Positions 23,445 through 33,348 of a DNA stretch of 37,198 nucleotides are shown here, one piece after another (positions within the stretch are counted from its first letter, which is position 1; every line of letters begins with the position of its first letter). The DNA comes from Caldifarciminota bacterium (GTDB taxonomy: Bacteria > Hydrothermota > Tepidihabitantia > Tepidihabitantales > DTDR01), in contig JANXBG010000015.1 in the NCBI GenBank assembly GCA_025060715.1, forward strand, positions 1-37,198. Reading direction: 5' to 3'. The position numbers were made by a program, and so were the translations under genes. The notes beneath the pieces are model-generated. The model was not told the DNA's origin and ran no database searches. It saw only the letters and a program-made list of their open reading frames with translations.

Positions 23445-26057
23445 ATGAAAAGAAAATGGGTATATTTTCTTTCGGATAATTTAAATATTAAAAACAGTGA
23501 TAAATTAAAAGAAATTCTTGGTGGCAAAGGAGCTGGGCTTTATTTTTTAGCCAAAATGGGTTTGCCGGTGCCACCAGCATTTATTATCTCTACTTCTGCC
23601 TGTCGGTATTATCTAAAAAATAAAAAACTTCCTAAAGGCCTTTTGAAAGAAGTTTATTTAGGAATTGAATATTTAGAAAAAAGAACTAAAAAAAGGTTTG
23701 GTAATAAAGACAATCCTTTGCTTGTTTCGGTAAGAAGCGGTGCTAAGTTTTCTATGCCCGGGATGATGGATACTATTTTAAATTTAGGAATCAATGATGA
23801 AGTGGTTGAAGGACTTATTAAAAAAACTAATAATCCAGATTTTGCTTATGATATTTATAAAAGATTTATTGAGATCTTTTCTGAGATAATTTTTGGTATA
23901 AAAAGGGAAGAATTTTTAAAAATTTCTGATAATAAAGAGAAAACAATTGAAAAATATAAAGAAATTTTTTACGAAAAAACAAAAAGAGAGTTTCCCCAAA
24001 ATCCTTATGAATGTTTAAAGATGGCGATAGAAGGTGTTTTTAACTCTTGGAATAATCCCCGAGCAAAAGAATACCGAAAAATTTATCAAATACCTGAAGA
24101 TTTAGGAACTGCGGTAAATATTCAAGCAATGGTTTTTGGTAACTGGGATGAAAAAAGTGGCACTGGCGTACTTTTTACCCGAAATGTAAAAAATGGAGAA
24201 AATAAGATTTATGGTGAGTTTCTTTTTAAAGCCCAAGGAGAAGATTTAGTTGCTGGTCATGTGACACCTTTACCCTTAGAGACATTAAAAGAAAAGATGC
24301 CAAAGGTATACATCAAATTAGAAAGATATGTGAAAAAATTAGAGAAAAAATTAAGGGATGTTCAAGATGTGGAATTTACAATTGAAAATGGAAAATTATA
24401 TTTTCTTCAAACCCGGGCAGCAAAGAGAACTCCCTTGGCAGCAATAAAGATTGCGTGCGATATGGTAAAGGAGAGATTAATTACTAAAGAAGAAGCAATT
24501 ATGCGAATAAGTAGCGAGGATATTGATTATTTTCTTCATCCCACTTTTGATCCTAATCATCCTTTAGAAATAATTGCCAAAGGCAAACCGGCTTCTCCTG
24601 GTTGTGCTGTTGGTGAAATTGTTTTAACAGCCGAAAAAGCAATTGAAGTAGCCAATCAAAATAGAAAGGTTATTTTGGTAAGAAATTTTACCAAAGCCGA
24701 TGATGTTGCGGGAATGGCGAAATCCGAAGGGTTTGTTACTACCACTGGAGGAGAAACTTCTCATGCAGCAGTAGTAGCCCGAGGTATGGGAAAACCTTGT
24801 ATAGTTGGTTGTGCCGATATCATTATTGATTTTGAAAAAAAGATATTAAAAATAAAAAATTTAATTTTAAAAGAAGGCGATAAGATTTCAATTAATGGAA
24901 CGACAGGAGAGATTATAAAAGGAGAAGTTCCACTAATAAAATCTGAATTTCCGCAAGAATTAAATCTTCTTTTATCTTGGGCTGATGAGATTGCCAAAAT
25001 AAAAGTACGGGCTAATGCTGATACACCAATAGATGCTGAAAATGCTAAAAAGATGGGAGCAAAAGGAATTGGTTTGGCAAGAACTGAACATATGTTTTTT
25101 GCTCCAGAAAGGATTAAATATGTTCAATTAATGATTTTAGCAAAAGATGAAAAAGAGAGAAAAGAAATACTTTCTAAACTTTTGCCTTTCCAAAAAAATG
25201 ATTTTAAAGAGCTATTCAAAGTGATGAATGGATTACCAGTAACCATTCGAACCTTGGACCCACCTCTTCACGAATTTTTGCCGCCTAAAGAAAAAGTTGA
25301 AGCAATAAATCAGTTAGCAAGTGAATTAAATGTTAATAAAGAAATATTAATAAGAAAAATTGAAGAATTAGAAGAACATAATCCAATGATGGGATTAAGG
25401 GGATGTCGTTTAGGAATTATTTACCCTGAAATTACCGAGATGCAAGTAAGAGCAATTTTGGAGGCCGCCTGTGAAGCAAAAAAAGAGGGAATAGAAGTTA
25501 ATTTAGAAATTATGATACCTTTGGTGTCGCTGGTAGAAGAGTTTTTATCACAAAAGAAAATAATTGAAAAAGTAAGTAAGGAAGTCTTTGAAAAAGAAGG
25601 TGTGAAATTGAATTACAAAATTGGCACAATGATAGAAACTCCTCGGGCTTGCTTGATTGCTAAAGAATTAGCAAAATATGTTGACTTTTTCTCCTACGGA
25701 ACCAATGATTTAACCCAATTTGTTTTTGGTTTTTCCCGAGACGATTCAGAAAAATTTTTAATTCCTTATCAACAAAAAAGAATAATTAATTTTGAACCTT
25801 TTAAAACTATTGATGAAGAAGGGGTTGGTTCTTTAATTATTACTTCAGTTTTGAATGCCAAAAAGATAAATAAAAATATTAAAATTGGTATCTGTGGTGA
25901 ACATGGTGGAGATGAAAAAAGTATTTTCTTTGCTAAAAAAATAAATATAGATTATGTAAGTTGCAGTCCCTATCGGGTGCCAAAGGCAAGATTAGCTGCT
26001 GCCCAAGCGGAGATTTATTTAAGAAATAAAAAAATTAGTTTAATTACAACAAAATGA
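23445..26057 (+). CDS. ppdK: Pyruvate, phosphate dikinase
   Basis: Reversibly interconverts pyruvate + ATP + Pi and phosphoenolpyruvate + AMP + PPi. The 870 residues cover the whole enzyme. The N-terminal ATP-grasp domain has GGKGAGLYFLAKMGLPVPPAF and SVRSGAKFSMPGMMDT. The swivelling phosphohistidine domain has TTGGETSHAAVVARGMGKPC. The C-terminal PEP-binding barrel has ARTEHMFF, GLRGCRLGI, FFSYGTNDLTQF and the catalytic Cys in GICGEHGGD. AAGGAGA lies 7 nt before the ATG. The last four bases overlap apgM, so two consecutive steps of lower glycolysis/gluconeogenesis are translationally coupled. Confidence 0.97.
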   Translation: MKRKWVYFLSDNLNIKNSDKLKEILGGKGAGLYFLAKMGLPVPPAFIISTSACRYYLKNKKLPKGLLKEVYLGIEYLEKRTKKRFGNKDNPLLVSVRSGAKFSMPGMMDTILNLGINDEVVEGLIKKTNNPDFAYDIYKRFIEIFSEIIFGIKREEFLKISDNKEKTIEKYKEIFYEKTKREFPQNPYECLKMAIEGVFNSWNNPRAKEYRKIYQIPEDLGTAVNIQAMVFGNWDEKSGTGVLFTRNVKNGENKIYGEFLFKAQGEDLVAGHVTPLPLETLKEKMPKVYIKLERYVKKLEKKLRDVQDVEFTIENGKLYFLQTRAAKRTPLAAIKIACDMVKERLITKEEAIMRISSEDIDYFLHPTFDPNHPLEIIAKGKPASPGCAVGEIVLTAEKAIEVANQNRKVILVRNFTKADDVAGMAKSEGFVTTTGGETSHAAVVARGMGKPCIVGCADIIIDFEKKILKIKNLILKEGDKISINGTTGEIIKGEVPLIKSEFPQELNLLLSWADEIAKIKVRANADTPIDAENAKKMGAKGIGLARTEHMFFAPERIKYVQLMILAKDEKERKEILSKLLPFQKNDFKELFKVMNGLPVTIRTLDPPLHEFLPPKEKVEAINQLASELNVNKEILIRKIEELEEHNPMMGLRGCRLGIIYPEITEMQVRAILEAACEAKKEGIEVNLEIMIPLVSLVEEFLSQKKIIEKVSKEVFEKEGVKLNYKIGTMIETPRACLIAKELAKYVDFFSYGTNDLTQFVFGFSRDDSEKFLIPYQQKRIINFEPFKTIDEEGVGSLIITSVLNAKKINKNIKIGICGEHGGDEKSIFFAKKINIDYVSCSPYRVPKARLAAAQAEIYLRNKKISLITTK

Positions 26058-27241
26058 AAGAGTTGATTGTAAAAAATGAAAATAAAATTTTGTTAATTGT
26101 TTTAGATGGATTAGGTGGTTTACCGATTAATGGAAAAACTGAATTAGAAACAGCAAAAACCCCTAATCTTGATGAATTAACAAGAAAAAGTGAATTAGGT
26201 CTAACAATTTCTGTTGATTATGGTATAACCCCTGGTTCTGGTCCTGGACATTTAGCTATATTTGGTTATGACCCATTAGAAATTAAAATCGGTCGGGGAG
26301 TATTAGAAGCTTTAGGATTAGGACTTAGGTTAGAAGAAAATACGTTAGCAATAAGAGGAAATTTTGCTACTTTTAAAGATGGAAAAATAATTTCCCGTAG
26401 AGCCGGAAGGATAAGCAGTGAAGAAAACAGAAGATTATGTGAAAAACTAAGAAGAGAGATTAAGTATATTAAAGATTATGAGATTGAATTTCATTCTGGA
26501 ATTGAACATCGTTTTGTAGTATTAATAAAAGGAAAAGATCTAAGCGAAGAAATAAAAGAAACAGACCCCCAAAAAGATGGTCTACCACCATATTTGCCCG
26601 AACCTTTGTCAGAAGAAGGTAAAAAGACAAGTGAAATTTTAAAAATTTTAATAGAAAGGGGTAGAGAAGTTTTAAAAGAAGAAAAAGAAGCTAACTATTT
26701 TCTTTTGCGGGGATACAGTAAGGTGCCGAAAGTTGAAAATTTTTGTGAAAAATATCAATTAAAAAGTTTAGCAATCGCTACCTACCCAATGTATAAAGGT
26801 ATTGCTTCTTTAATTGGTATGGATGTGGTTAAATCTTCTCTAAACAGTTGGGAAGAAGAGATAGAGGAGTTAAAAAGAAATTATCAGAGTTATGATTTTT
26901 TTTATCTCCATTTTAAAGAGATAGATACTGCGGGTGAAGATGGTGATTTTGAAAAAAAGGTTTTGTTAATTGAAAAGTTTGATTCCCTTTTGCCAGAAAT
27001 TTTAAAATTAAATTTTTCGGTTATTGCAATAACTTCTGACCATTCCACACCAGCATTATTGAAAAGCCATTCTTGGCATCCTTCACCATTCCTATTGTAT
27101 TCTCCCTTTTCCCGAAATAATGAAAAAGTAAAATTTTGTGAAAAAAATTGCCAAAAGGGGAGTTTGGGGGTTTTTAAAGCCCAAAAAATCCTTCCCCTTC
27201 TTTTAGCTTATTCTTTACGATTAAAGAAATTCGGTGCCTAA
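26054..27241 (+). CDS. apgM: 2,3-bisphosphoglycerate-independent phosphoglycerate mutase, archaeal type
   Basis: Interconverts 3- and 2-phosphoglycerate. The 395 residues belong to the alkaline-phosphatase-superfamily ApgM type rather than to GpmI. IVLDGLGGLP provides the first metal site, LETAKTPNLDELT and GITPGSGPGHLAIFGYDP the catalytic Ser region, and TSDHSTPALLKSHSWHPSPFLLYSP the distal metal ligands. It overlaps ppdK by four bases (ATGA), and its stop overlaps the convergent PIN-like gene by four bases. ApgM is standard in archaea and occurs in several thermophilic and candidate bacterial phyla. Confidence 0.95.
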   Translation: MKELIVKNENKILLIVLDGLGGLPINGKTELETAKTPNLDELTRKSELGLTISVDYGITPGSGPGHLAIFGYDPLEIKIGRGVLEALGLGLRLEENTLAIRGNFATFKDGKIISRRAGRISSEENRRLCEKLRREIKYIKDYEIEFHSGIEHRFVVLIKGKDLSEEIKETDPQKDGLPPYLPEPLSEEGKKTSEILKILIERGREVLKEEKEANYFLLRGYSKVPKVENFCEKYQLKSLAIATYPMYKGIASLIGMDVVKSSLNSWEEEIEELKRNYQSYDFFYLHFKEIDTAGEDGDFEKKVLLIEKFDSLLPEILKLNFSVIAITSDHSTPALLKSHSWHPSPFLLYSPFSRNNEKVKFCEKNCQKGSLGVFKAQKILPLLLAYSLRLKKFGA

Positions 27242-27822
27242 AATTCTTTCTTTTGTAAGGAAATAAGATAATCCAAAAGAGAAATATTTTTTTCCTTTCT
27301 TTCTTCGTATTTCTGTTTTCTAATTTGATGGATTAATTTAAGATTTTCATAAGGTCCAGGAACGCCTGTAATCTCTTCCGGCATCCTTATTTCCGGAGTT
27401 TTTGCGTAACCAAATTTTTGATTTACTTTTTTAAATCGGCGGTAAAGAAATTCATTTGCCGAATAGGTAGTATCAACAGAAGCAAAGATATCCATCTCAT
27501 TTATTGTGGCAATCGCAAAATGGCAAGCAGCAAATTCCATTTCCGGGACAAGAATTTTTTCTTCTAAATAATTTTGGACTAAATGGACAATATCCTCAGG
27601 TTCAAATTCACAAAGATATAATTTACTTTTCTTTATTAAATTGAGGGTATTTTCTTTTAAGGGAGAAGGTAAAAAGGATAATTCATCAATGGTTAATAAA
27701 GAATAAAATCCAAAAAAATTGCCTTTTTCAATTTCAGAAAAAAGCACTTCAATTGCCCTTGATTTAAAATTTTCAAAATAACTTGTAAAAATACTTGGCC
27801 CTAAATAGATTTTTAATTTCAT
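27238..27822 (-). CDS. PIN-domain-like protein with degenerate active site
   Basis: 194 residues resembling solitary VapC-like PIN proteins: KIYLGPSIFTSYFE stands where the family has YLDTSxF, TIDELSFLP is the acidic helix, and FAIATINEMDIFASV is the late helix and strand, ending in IRMPEEI. The first catalytic Asp is replaced by Gly (GPS for DTS), and the late ADALHIA-type Asp appears to be changed to CHFA, so RNase activity is doubtful. No antitoxin gene is adjacent. It is the last gene of the L19-YraN-ComM-dehydrogenase unit, 3 nt after the dehydrogenase. Fold assignment by motif only. Confidence 0.6.
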   Translation of the reverse strand: MKLKIYLGPSIFTSYFENFKSRAIEVLFSEIEKGNFFGFYSLLTIDELSFLPSPLKENTLNLIKKSKLYLCEFEPEDIVHLVQNYLEEKILVPEMEFAACHFAIATINEMDIFASVDTTYSANEFLYRRFKKVNQKFGYAKTPEIRMPEEITGVPGPYENLKLIHQIRKQKYEERKEKNISLLDYLISLQKKEF

Positions 27823-27825
27823 AGT

Positions 27826-29133
27826 TTAAATATTGCAACCTAAAAGATATACTTTTTTATCTTTCTTTTTAATGGCATTCCTGGTATCAAAAATAAGTTT
27901 CGCATTTTTTAAAAGCCAATCATAATCATAAATTGAATGGTCGGTCACGATTAAAACACAATCAACTTTTTTTAATAGAGTTTTACTCAATTTGACTGAG
28001 TAATATTTTTTATTATTCACCTCTAAAATTGGCACATAAGGGTCATTATAATAAATCTTTTTAACTTTTCCTTCCAATAGAGAAATAATCTTAATTGCTG
28101 GTGAATTCCTCGTATCACTCACATTTCTTTTAAAAGCCGCTCCTAAAATAAGAATTTCGGACTCTTTTATTTTAATTTTATTTTGTCCCAAGATATCAAA
28201 AAGTTTATTAACCACAAAAAAGGGCATATATTCATTTGTCTCGGCGGCCAATTCAATAAAATTTAAATGAAAATCATATTCTCTTGCCTTCCAAGAGAGA
28301 TAATACGGATCAACTAAAATACAATGACCACCAATTCCTGGTCCGGGATAAAAAGGCATAAAACCAAAAGGCTTTGTAGAAGCAGCAGCAATTACTTCCC
28401 AAACATTAATATTTCCCATCCGCTCACAAAGAAGGGCAAGTTCATTCACCAAAGCAATATTTACACTGCGAAAAATATTTTCTAAAAGTTTTGCCATCTC
28501 AGCAACCCGTGGCGAGGAAACTATAAAAACTTTATCAACAACCTTTTCATAAAAGATTTTTGTTAAATAAGTACATTTTTCTGTTATACCACCAACCACT
28601 ATCGGTGTATTTTTTATTGTCCAAATTTTATTTCCTGGATCTACCCTTTCAGGAGCAAAAGATAAGAAATAATCTTTACCAATTTTTAATCCACTTTCGT
28701 CTAAAATTGGTTTTAAAACTTTTTCAGTAGTCTCGGGATAAGTGGTACTTCTCAAAATTATTAATTGCCCTTTTCTCATTCTTTTGCTAATCTCTTTTCC
28801 ACTCTCAATAATATAAGAAATATCCGGATCTTTATTAGTAGTAAAAGGAGTTGGAACGGCAATGTTGATTATATCACATTCTTTTATTTTTTCGTAAGTA
28901 TAATAAGCTTTTAAAAGGCCTTTTTTAAGAAGATTTTTAATATCTTCACTTTTTACATCTTCTAAATAGCTTTCTCCTTTATTTACTTTGTTTACTTTAT
29001 TTTTGTCAACATCAATACCAATAACTTTAAAACCACTTTCCCCAATAGCAATTGCTAATGGTAATCCTACATAACCAAGTCCAATTATACCTACAATTGC
29101 TTCTTTTTTTAATATTTTTTCTTTTAAATCCAT
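27826..29133 (-). CDS. UDP-sugar 6-dehydrogenase (UDP-GlcNAc/ManNAc dehydrogenase, WecC/WbpA type)
   Basis: NAD-dependent four-electron oxidation of a UDP-N-acetylhexosamine to its uronic acid for surface polysaccharide. The 435 residues show an NAD-binding Rossmann motif (GIIGLGYVGLPLA), AVPTPFTTNKDPDIS, the ERVDPGN motif typical of the WecC/WbpA group, and the catalytic Cys in PGPGIGGHCILVDPYYL. VSDTRNSPAI marks the C-terminal UDP-binding domain. It lies one base after comM and three before the PIN-like gene, probably in one operon. No other genes of a polysaccharide cluster adjoin it, so the exact sugar is unresolved. Confidence 0.92.
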   Translation of the reverse strand: MDLKEKILKKEAIVGIIGLGYVGLPLAIAIGESGFKVIGIDVDKNKVNKVNKGESYLEDVKSEDIKNLLKKGLLKAYYTYEKIKECDIINIAVPTPFTTNKDPDISYIIESGKEISKRMRKGQLIILRSTTYPETTEKVLKPILDESGLKIGKDYFLSFAPERVDPGNKIWTIKNTPIVVGGITEKCTYLTKIFYEKVVDKVFIVSSPRVAEMAKLLENIFRSVNIALVNELALLCERMGNINVWEVIAAASTKPFGFMPFYPGPGIGGHCILVDPYYLSWKAREYDFHLNFIELAAETNEYMPFFVVNKLFDILGQNKIKIKESEILILGAAFKRNVSDTRNSPAIKIISLLEGKVKKIYYNDPYVPILEVNNKKYYSVKLSKTLLKKVDCVLIVTDHSIYDYDWLLKNAKLIFDTRNAIKKKDKKVYLLGCNI

Positions 29134-29134
29134 A

Positions 29135-30676
29135 TTAAAAAATTATTTTATCAAAACTCCGATATTGAATAGCTTCAGCAATATGGTTTTCTTTAATTTT
29201 TTCTTCACCTTCTAAATCAGCGATTGTTCTTGCTACTTTTAAAATCCGGTCATAAGCCCTTGCTGAAAGTCCAAATTTTTCCATTGCCAATTTAATTAAA
29301 TTCTGACTTTTCTCACTAATTTCACAAAATTTTTTGATATCTTTGTGGTCCATTTGAGAATTGGCAAATATTGGTTTTCTTTTCTTTAATCCTTTAAATC
29401 TTTCTAATTGAATTTTTCTTGCTTTTTCTACCCTTTCCCTAATTTTTTCTGAACTTTCGCCTGGTTCTTTTGAACTAAGTTCTTCAAATTTTAAAGAAGG
29501 GACTTCAATATGAATATCAATTCTATCAAGAAGAGGTCCAGAAGCCTTTTGCCGATATTTTTTCACTGCCGTAATTGGGCAGGTGCAAGTTTTATAAAGG
29601 TCACCAAAATAACCACAAGGGCAAGGGTTCATTGCAGCGACAAGCATAAAACGAGCAGGATAGGAGACCGTTAGTTTACTACGGCCAATAGTAATAAAAC
29701 CATCTTCTAATGGTTGTCTTAAAGATTCTAAAACATCCCGATGAAATTCCGGCAGTTCATCCAAAAATAAAACTCCATTATGGGCTAAAGAAACCTCACC
29801 TGGTTTAGGAACTGCCCCACCACCAATTAAACCTGCTTCCGAAATACTATGATGGGGAGAACGAAAAGGACGGGTAGCAATTAAAGATTGATTTGAAGGA
29901 AGTAGCCCAGCCACACTATGAATTTTTGTTGTTTCTAGAGCTTCCTCTAATTCCATTTTTGGTAATATTGTTACCAATCTTTTTGCTAACATTGTTTTGC
30001 CAGCACCAGGTGGACCAATCATTAAAACATTGTGACTACCAGCAGCAGCAATTTCTAATGCCCTTTTTGCATGAAGTTGACCTTTTACTTCAGAAAAGTC
30101 AATATTATATTCAGAATAAGTATTGAAAATATCATTGATATTTATCTCTGTTTTTTCCCAATTTAAAGAACCATTAAGAAAATTAACAACTTCATTTAAA
30201 TGGGAAAAACCAAAAACTGAGATTTCTTTTACAATTGCTGCTTCTTTGGCATTTTCTTTCGGCAAAATGATTCCAGAAAAACCAAGTTGTTTTGCCATTA
30301 AACTCATTGATAAAACACCTTTTACCGGCCTTAATAATCCATCTAAAGCAAGTTCACCAAGAATAATAAACTTTTCAAAACTTGGTTGTCGAATAATTCC
30401 AAAAGCCGAAAGAATACCACAGGCAATGGGTAAATCAAAAGCCGCTCCTTCTTTTTTCATATCTGCTGGTGCTAAGTTAACAGTAATTTTTCTTAAAGGG
30501 AAAGGATACCCATTGTTTCTAATTGCTGCTTGAATTCGGTGTTGGGATTCCTTTATTGCGGTATCAGGGAGGCCAACAATATTAATCCCTGGAAGCCCCA
30601 TTGAAAGATCAACTTCTACTGTTACTAAAAATCCATCAATTCCATAAACCGATGCTGAATATAGTTTAGAAAGCAT
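29135..30676 (-). CDS. comM: YifB/ComM family Mg-chelatase-like AAA+ ATPase
   Basis: A 513-residue hexameric helicase-type ATPase; ComM in naturally competent bacteria promotes branch migration during recombination. The N-terminal Lon-like domain (VEVDLSMGLPGINIVGLPD, PADMKKEGAAFDLPIA) precedes the AAA+ core: Walker A GPPGAGKTMLAKRL, Walker B LFLDELPEF, and the zinc-like NPCPCGYFGD with CTC. The C-terminal Mg-chelatase domain has GLSARAYDRILKVARTIADLE. It overlaps yraN by 11 bases. The pairing with YraN, a putative nuclease, is common and suggests a role in DNA processing. Confidence 0.95.
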   Translation of the reverse strand: MLSKLYSASVYGIDGFLVTVEVDLSMGLPGINIVGLPDTAIKESQHRIQAAIRNNGYPFPLRKITVNLAPADMKKEGAAFDLPIACGILSAFGIIRQPSFEKFIILGELALDGLLRPVKGVLSMSLMAKQLGFSGIILPKENAKEAAIVKEISVFGFSHLNEVVNFLNGSLNWEKTEININDIFNTYSEYNIDFSEVKGQLHAKRALEIAAAGSHNVLMIGPPGAGKTMLAKRLVTILPKMELEEALETTKIHSVAGLLPSNQSLIATRPFRSPHHSISEAGLIGGGAVPKPGEVSLAHNGVLFLDELPEFHRDVLESLRQPLEDGFITIGRSKLTVSYPARFMLVAAMNPCPCGYFGDLYKTCTCPITAVKKYRQKASGPLLDRIDIHIEVPSLKFEELSSKEPGESSEKIRERVEKARKIQLERFKGLKKRKPIFANSQMDHKDIKKFCEISEKSQNLIKLAMEKFGLSARAYDRILKVARTIADLEGEEKIKENHIAEAIQYRSFDKIIF

Positions 30677-31010
30677 TCTTTATATGTTCAACTTGAAAAC
30701 CTTTATTATTTTTAATTAAGCCAATAATATCAAATCTTATCTGTTTATCAAAAATCCCTTTTTCACTTAAATAATTTAAAGCCAAGATTTTTAATTTTTT
30801 GATCTTTCTTTGATTAATTGTTAAAATTGGTGAAAAATCATCTTTTCCTTTGCTTCTTATTTCAAAAAAAATTATTTCATTATCTTTTTCAGCAATAATA
30901 TCAATCTCACCAAATCTTCTGTAATAATTCTTCTCAAGAATTTTATACCCTCTTTCTTCTAAATAATTTAAAGCAAATTTTTCACCTTCTTTACCATTTA
31001 ATCTTTTCAT
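30666..31010 (-). CDS. YraN family putative endonuclease (UPF0102)
   Basis: A 114-residue protein of the PD-(D/E)XK superfamily, with GEKFALNYLEERGYKILEKNYYRRFGEIDIIAEKDNEIIFFEIRSK. The acidic GEID and the EIR motif (EVR or EVK in relatives) are the predicted catalytic core. Length is typical. AAGGAT lies a few bases before the ATG. Its overlap with comM implies joint expression. Confidence 0.9.
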   Translation of the reverse strand: MKRLNGKEGEKFALNYLEERGYKILEKNYYRRFGEIDIIAEKDNEIIFFEIRSKGKDDFSPILTINQRKIKKLKILALNYLSEKGIFDKQIRFDIIGLIKNNKGFQVEHIKNAF

Positions 31011-31025
31011 AAAAATCCTTAAATT

Positions 31026-31054
31026 ACAATATTTTGAATTTTTTCTGTTGACAA
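31026..31054 (-). promoter_or_regulatory. Possible promoter of the yraN-comM unit (TTGTCA-17-TATTGT)
   Basis: Minus-strand TTGTCA (31049-31054) and TATTGT (31026-31031) with a 17-bp spacer, 15 nt before the yraN ATG. The boxes deviate from consensus, and L19 read-through could also supply transcripts. Confidence 0.4.
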
Positions 31055-31064
31055 AATAGAAACA

Positions 31065-31433
31065 TTAATTTTCTTTTTTTTCCTCTTTGTTATTAACTTC
31101 GGCTGGTTCTTTTATTTCTTCTTTAGTTACTGTTCTTTCTCTCTTCAGTTTTAGACTTTTTCTTTCTCGTAAGTAATAAAGTTTTGCTCTTCTTACTTTT
31201 GCTCTTTTTTTGATTTCAATTTTGGTAATTAAAGGAGAGTATAAAGGGAAAATTCTTTCTACACCAATACCATAAGAAATTTTTCTTACCGTAAAAGTTT
31301 TGCTTTCATTTTTTCCTCGGATGGCTAAGACAACTCCCTCAAAAACCCCGTGTTTTTCATTATCTCCCTCAAAATATTTAAAATGAACTCTTATTGTATC
31401 ACCAACTCTAAAATCAGGAATCTTTTTTTCCAT
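31065..31433 (-). CDS. rplS: 50S ribosomal protein L19
   Basis: A 122-residue L19 starting at [18 protein letters not shown], which matches the family N-terminus. The core [35 protein letters not shown] and [13 protein letters not shown] is complete. The ORF-track start at 31472 adds [13 protein letters not shown], but those codons are the promoter: TTGACT and TATAAT lie inside them, so ATG 31433 is the true start. A charged 25-residue tail ([19 protein letters not shown]) extends past the usual end. L19 contacts both subunits at the 30S-50S interface. Confidence 0.95.
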   Translation of the reverse strand: MEKKIPDFRVGDTIRVHFKYFEGDNEKHGVFEGVVLAIRGKNESKTFTVRKISYGIGVERIFPLYSPLITKIEIKKRAKVRRAKLYYLRERKSLKLKRERTVTKEEIKEPAEVNNKEEKKEN

Positions 31434-31440
31434 AGAAAGT

Positions 31441-31468
31441 ATTATAATAAAAGAAAAAATAAAGTCAA
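31441..31468 (-). promoter_or_regulatory. rplS promoter (TTGACT-16-TATAAT)
   Basis: Minus-strand TTGACT (31463-31468) and TATAAT (31441-31446) with a 16-bp spacer. The -10 box ends 7 nt before ATG 31433, so the mRNA should be leaderless or have one extra base. Bases 31473-31775 beyond it contain no gene I can recognise and look like decayed sequence. Confidence 0.8.
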
Positions 31469-31775
31469 TCAACTTTTACAGAGGTGTTAAGGACTTGATC
31501 ACAAGTTAATAATGGTCTTAATGCTAGGTGTTCAAATAAGAATTAAAAAACTTGTCTTCAAAGCAAAGTAGAAAGATTTCCTTCTGGTTAGGGTATGATA
31601 ATATTATCCCTTAAAAAATTAAAATCTTTAAGTTTAAGCTATTTGGACTTATAACTGGTAACGATTTAAATAAATTTTGAAAATAAACTTGTTGCTTTAT
31701 ATAAAATTGATTTTAACTATTGAAAAAAAAGAAATAATTTTTGATTGAATCGTATTTTCCTTGATACTAATAGAG

Positions 31776-33329
31776 TTATAAAGGAATATTTCCGTGTTTC
31801 TTTTTTGGATTTTTTAACCTTTTATTCTTTAATAATTCTAATGCCCAAATAATTTTTTCTCGGGTATCTTCAAACATTATAACCTCATCAATATAACCAA
31901 GTTCTGCTGCTTTAAAAGGATTATTAAATTTTTCTTCATATTCTTCAATCAATTTTTTTCTTAATTCCTCTTTATTTTCTGCTGCTTCTATCTCTTTTTT
32001 AAAAATAATATTTACTGCTCCTTCGGCTCCCATTACCGCAATTTCAGCAGTTGGATAAGCAAAATTGAAATCACCGCGGATATGCTTAGAAGACATTACA
32101 TCATAGGCACCACCATAGGCTTTCCTGACAATAATTGTAATCTTCGGTACGGTCGCTTCACAATAGGCATATAACAATTTGGCACCGTGTCTTATTATCC
32201 CACCATATTCTTGAGCAGTGCCGGGTAAAAAACCGGGAACATCAACAAAGGTAATTATTGGAATATTAAAACAATCTAAAAACCTAACAAATCTTCCTGC
32301 TTTAATAGAAGCATTGATATCCAAACAGCCTGCCAAGTATTTTGGTTGATTAGCAACAATGCCAACAACTTCGCCATTCATCCTTGCAAATCCAATAATA
32401 ATATTCTTTGCCCAATCTTTTTGGACCTCAAAAAAAGTTCCTTTATCAACAACCGTTTCAATTATTGGCAACATATCATAAGATTTTCTTGGATCGCTAG
32501 GAAGCATTTCTTTAATTTCGGGTGTTTTTCTTTTTGGATCATCGTTAGTTTCTATTTTTGGTGGCTTTTCTTTATAATTTAAAGGCAAATAAGAAAGTAA
32601 TTTTCTTGCAATCATTAATGAATCTTTATCATCCTTTCCTTTAAAATGAGCTACACCGGAAATTTGGCAATGGGTATCAGCGCCACCAAGTTTTTCCATC
32701 GTTACTTCCTCTCTTGTTACTGCCTTTATCACTTCTGGTCCAGTAATAAACATAAAACTTGTCTTTTCAGTCATAATAATAAAATCGGTTAAAGCCGGTG
32801 AATAAACTGCGCCACCAGCACAAGGCCCCATTATTACTGAAATTTGAGGAATAACACCCGACGCCAAAGTATTTCTCAAAAAGATTTCCGCATAACCTCC
32901 TAAGGAAGCAACCCCTTCTTGAATTCTTGCTCCTCCTGAATCGTTTAATCCAATTATTGGAATACCTACCTTCATTGCCAAATCCATTATTTTACAAACC
33001 TTTTCCGCAAATACTTTAGAAAGGGTTCCGCCAAAAACAGTAAAATCTTGGGAAAAAACCGCTACATTCCTACCATCAATCTTACCAAATCCGGTTACCA
33101 CTGCATCACCATAAAACTTCTTTTTATCCATTCCAAAATCAACACAATCGTGAACCCTTAATCTATCAACCTCACAAAAACTGTCTCTATCTAATAAAAT
33201 ATCCAATCTTTCACGAGCAGTAAGCTTTCCTGCTTCATGTTGTTTTTGAATTCTCTCCTCTCCCCCACCTTTTAAAGCTAATTCATTCCTTTTCTTTAAT
33301 TCTTCAATTATTTTTTTATATCTTTCCAT
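31776..33329 (-). CDS. pccB: Acyl-CoA carboxylase / methylmalonyl-CoA decarboxylase carboxyltransferase subunit
   Basis: The 517-residue carboxyltransferase (beta or MmdA) chain. It transfers CO2 between carboxybiotin and propionyl-CoA/methylmalonyl-CoA. Both crotonase-like halves are present: [40 protein letters not shown] and [17 protein letters not shown] in the first; [25 protein letters not shown] and [13 protein letters not shown] in the second. With the mutase and epimerase at 17740-21030 it completes the propionyl/succinyl route. Biotin carrier and partner subunits are not in the window, so carboxylase and Na+-pumping decarboxylase cannot be separated. The start is 19 nt after tRNA-Cys with no Shine-Dalgarno site. 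Confidence 0.93.
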   Translation of the reverse strand: MERYKKIIEELKKRNELALKGGGEERIQKQHEAGKLTARERLDILLDRDSFCEVDRLRVHDCVDFGMDKKKFYGDAVVTGFGKIDGRNVAVFSQDFTVFGGTLSKVFAEKVCKIMDLAMKVGIPIIGLNDSGGARIQEGVASLGGYAEIFLRNTLASGVIPQISVIMGPCAGGAVYSPALTDFIIMTEKTSFMFITGPEVIKAVTREEVTMEKLGGADTHCQISGVAHFKGKDDKDSLMIARKLLSYLPLNYKEKPPKIETNDDPKRKTPEIKEMLPSDPRKSYDMLPIIETVVDKGTFFEVQKDWAKNIIIGFARMNGEVVGIVANQPKYLAGCLDINASIKAGRFVRFLDCFNIPIITFVDVPGFLPGTAQEYGGIIRHGAKLLYAYCEATVPKITIIVRKAYGGAYDVMSSKHIRGDFNFAYPTAEIAVMGAEGAVNIIFKKEIEAAENKEELRKKLIEEYEEKFNNPFKAAELGYIDEVIMFEDTREKIIWALELLKNKRLKNPKKKHGNIPL

Positions 33330-33348
33330 ATTTTCATAATAAAATAAA

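Noticed and set aside
27238-27822. Active VapC toxin of a toxin-antitoxin pair
   Set aside because: No antitoxin gene adjoins it and the first catalytic Asp is missing.
30123-30533. 136-codon plus-strand ORF inside comM
   Set aside because: It lies wholly antisense to the strongly supported ComM coding sequence and shows no family features; a shadow ORF.
31473-31775. Possible pseudogene or RNA in the rplS-pccB gap
   Set aside because: Translations in all frames gave no recognisable motif and no stable fold was evident; left as unassigned non-coding sequence.
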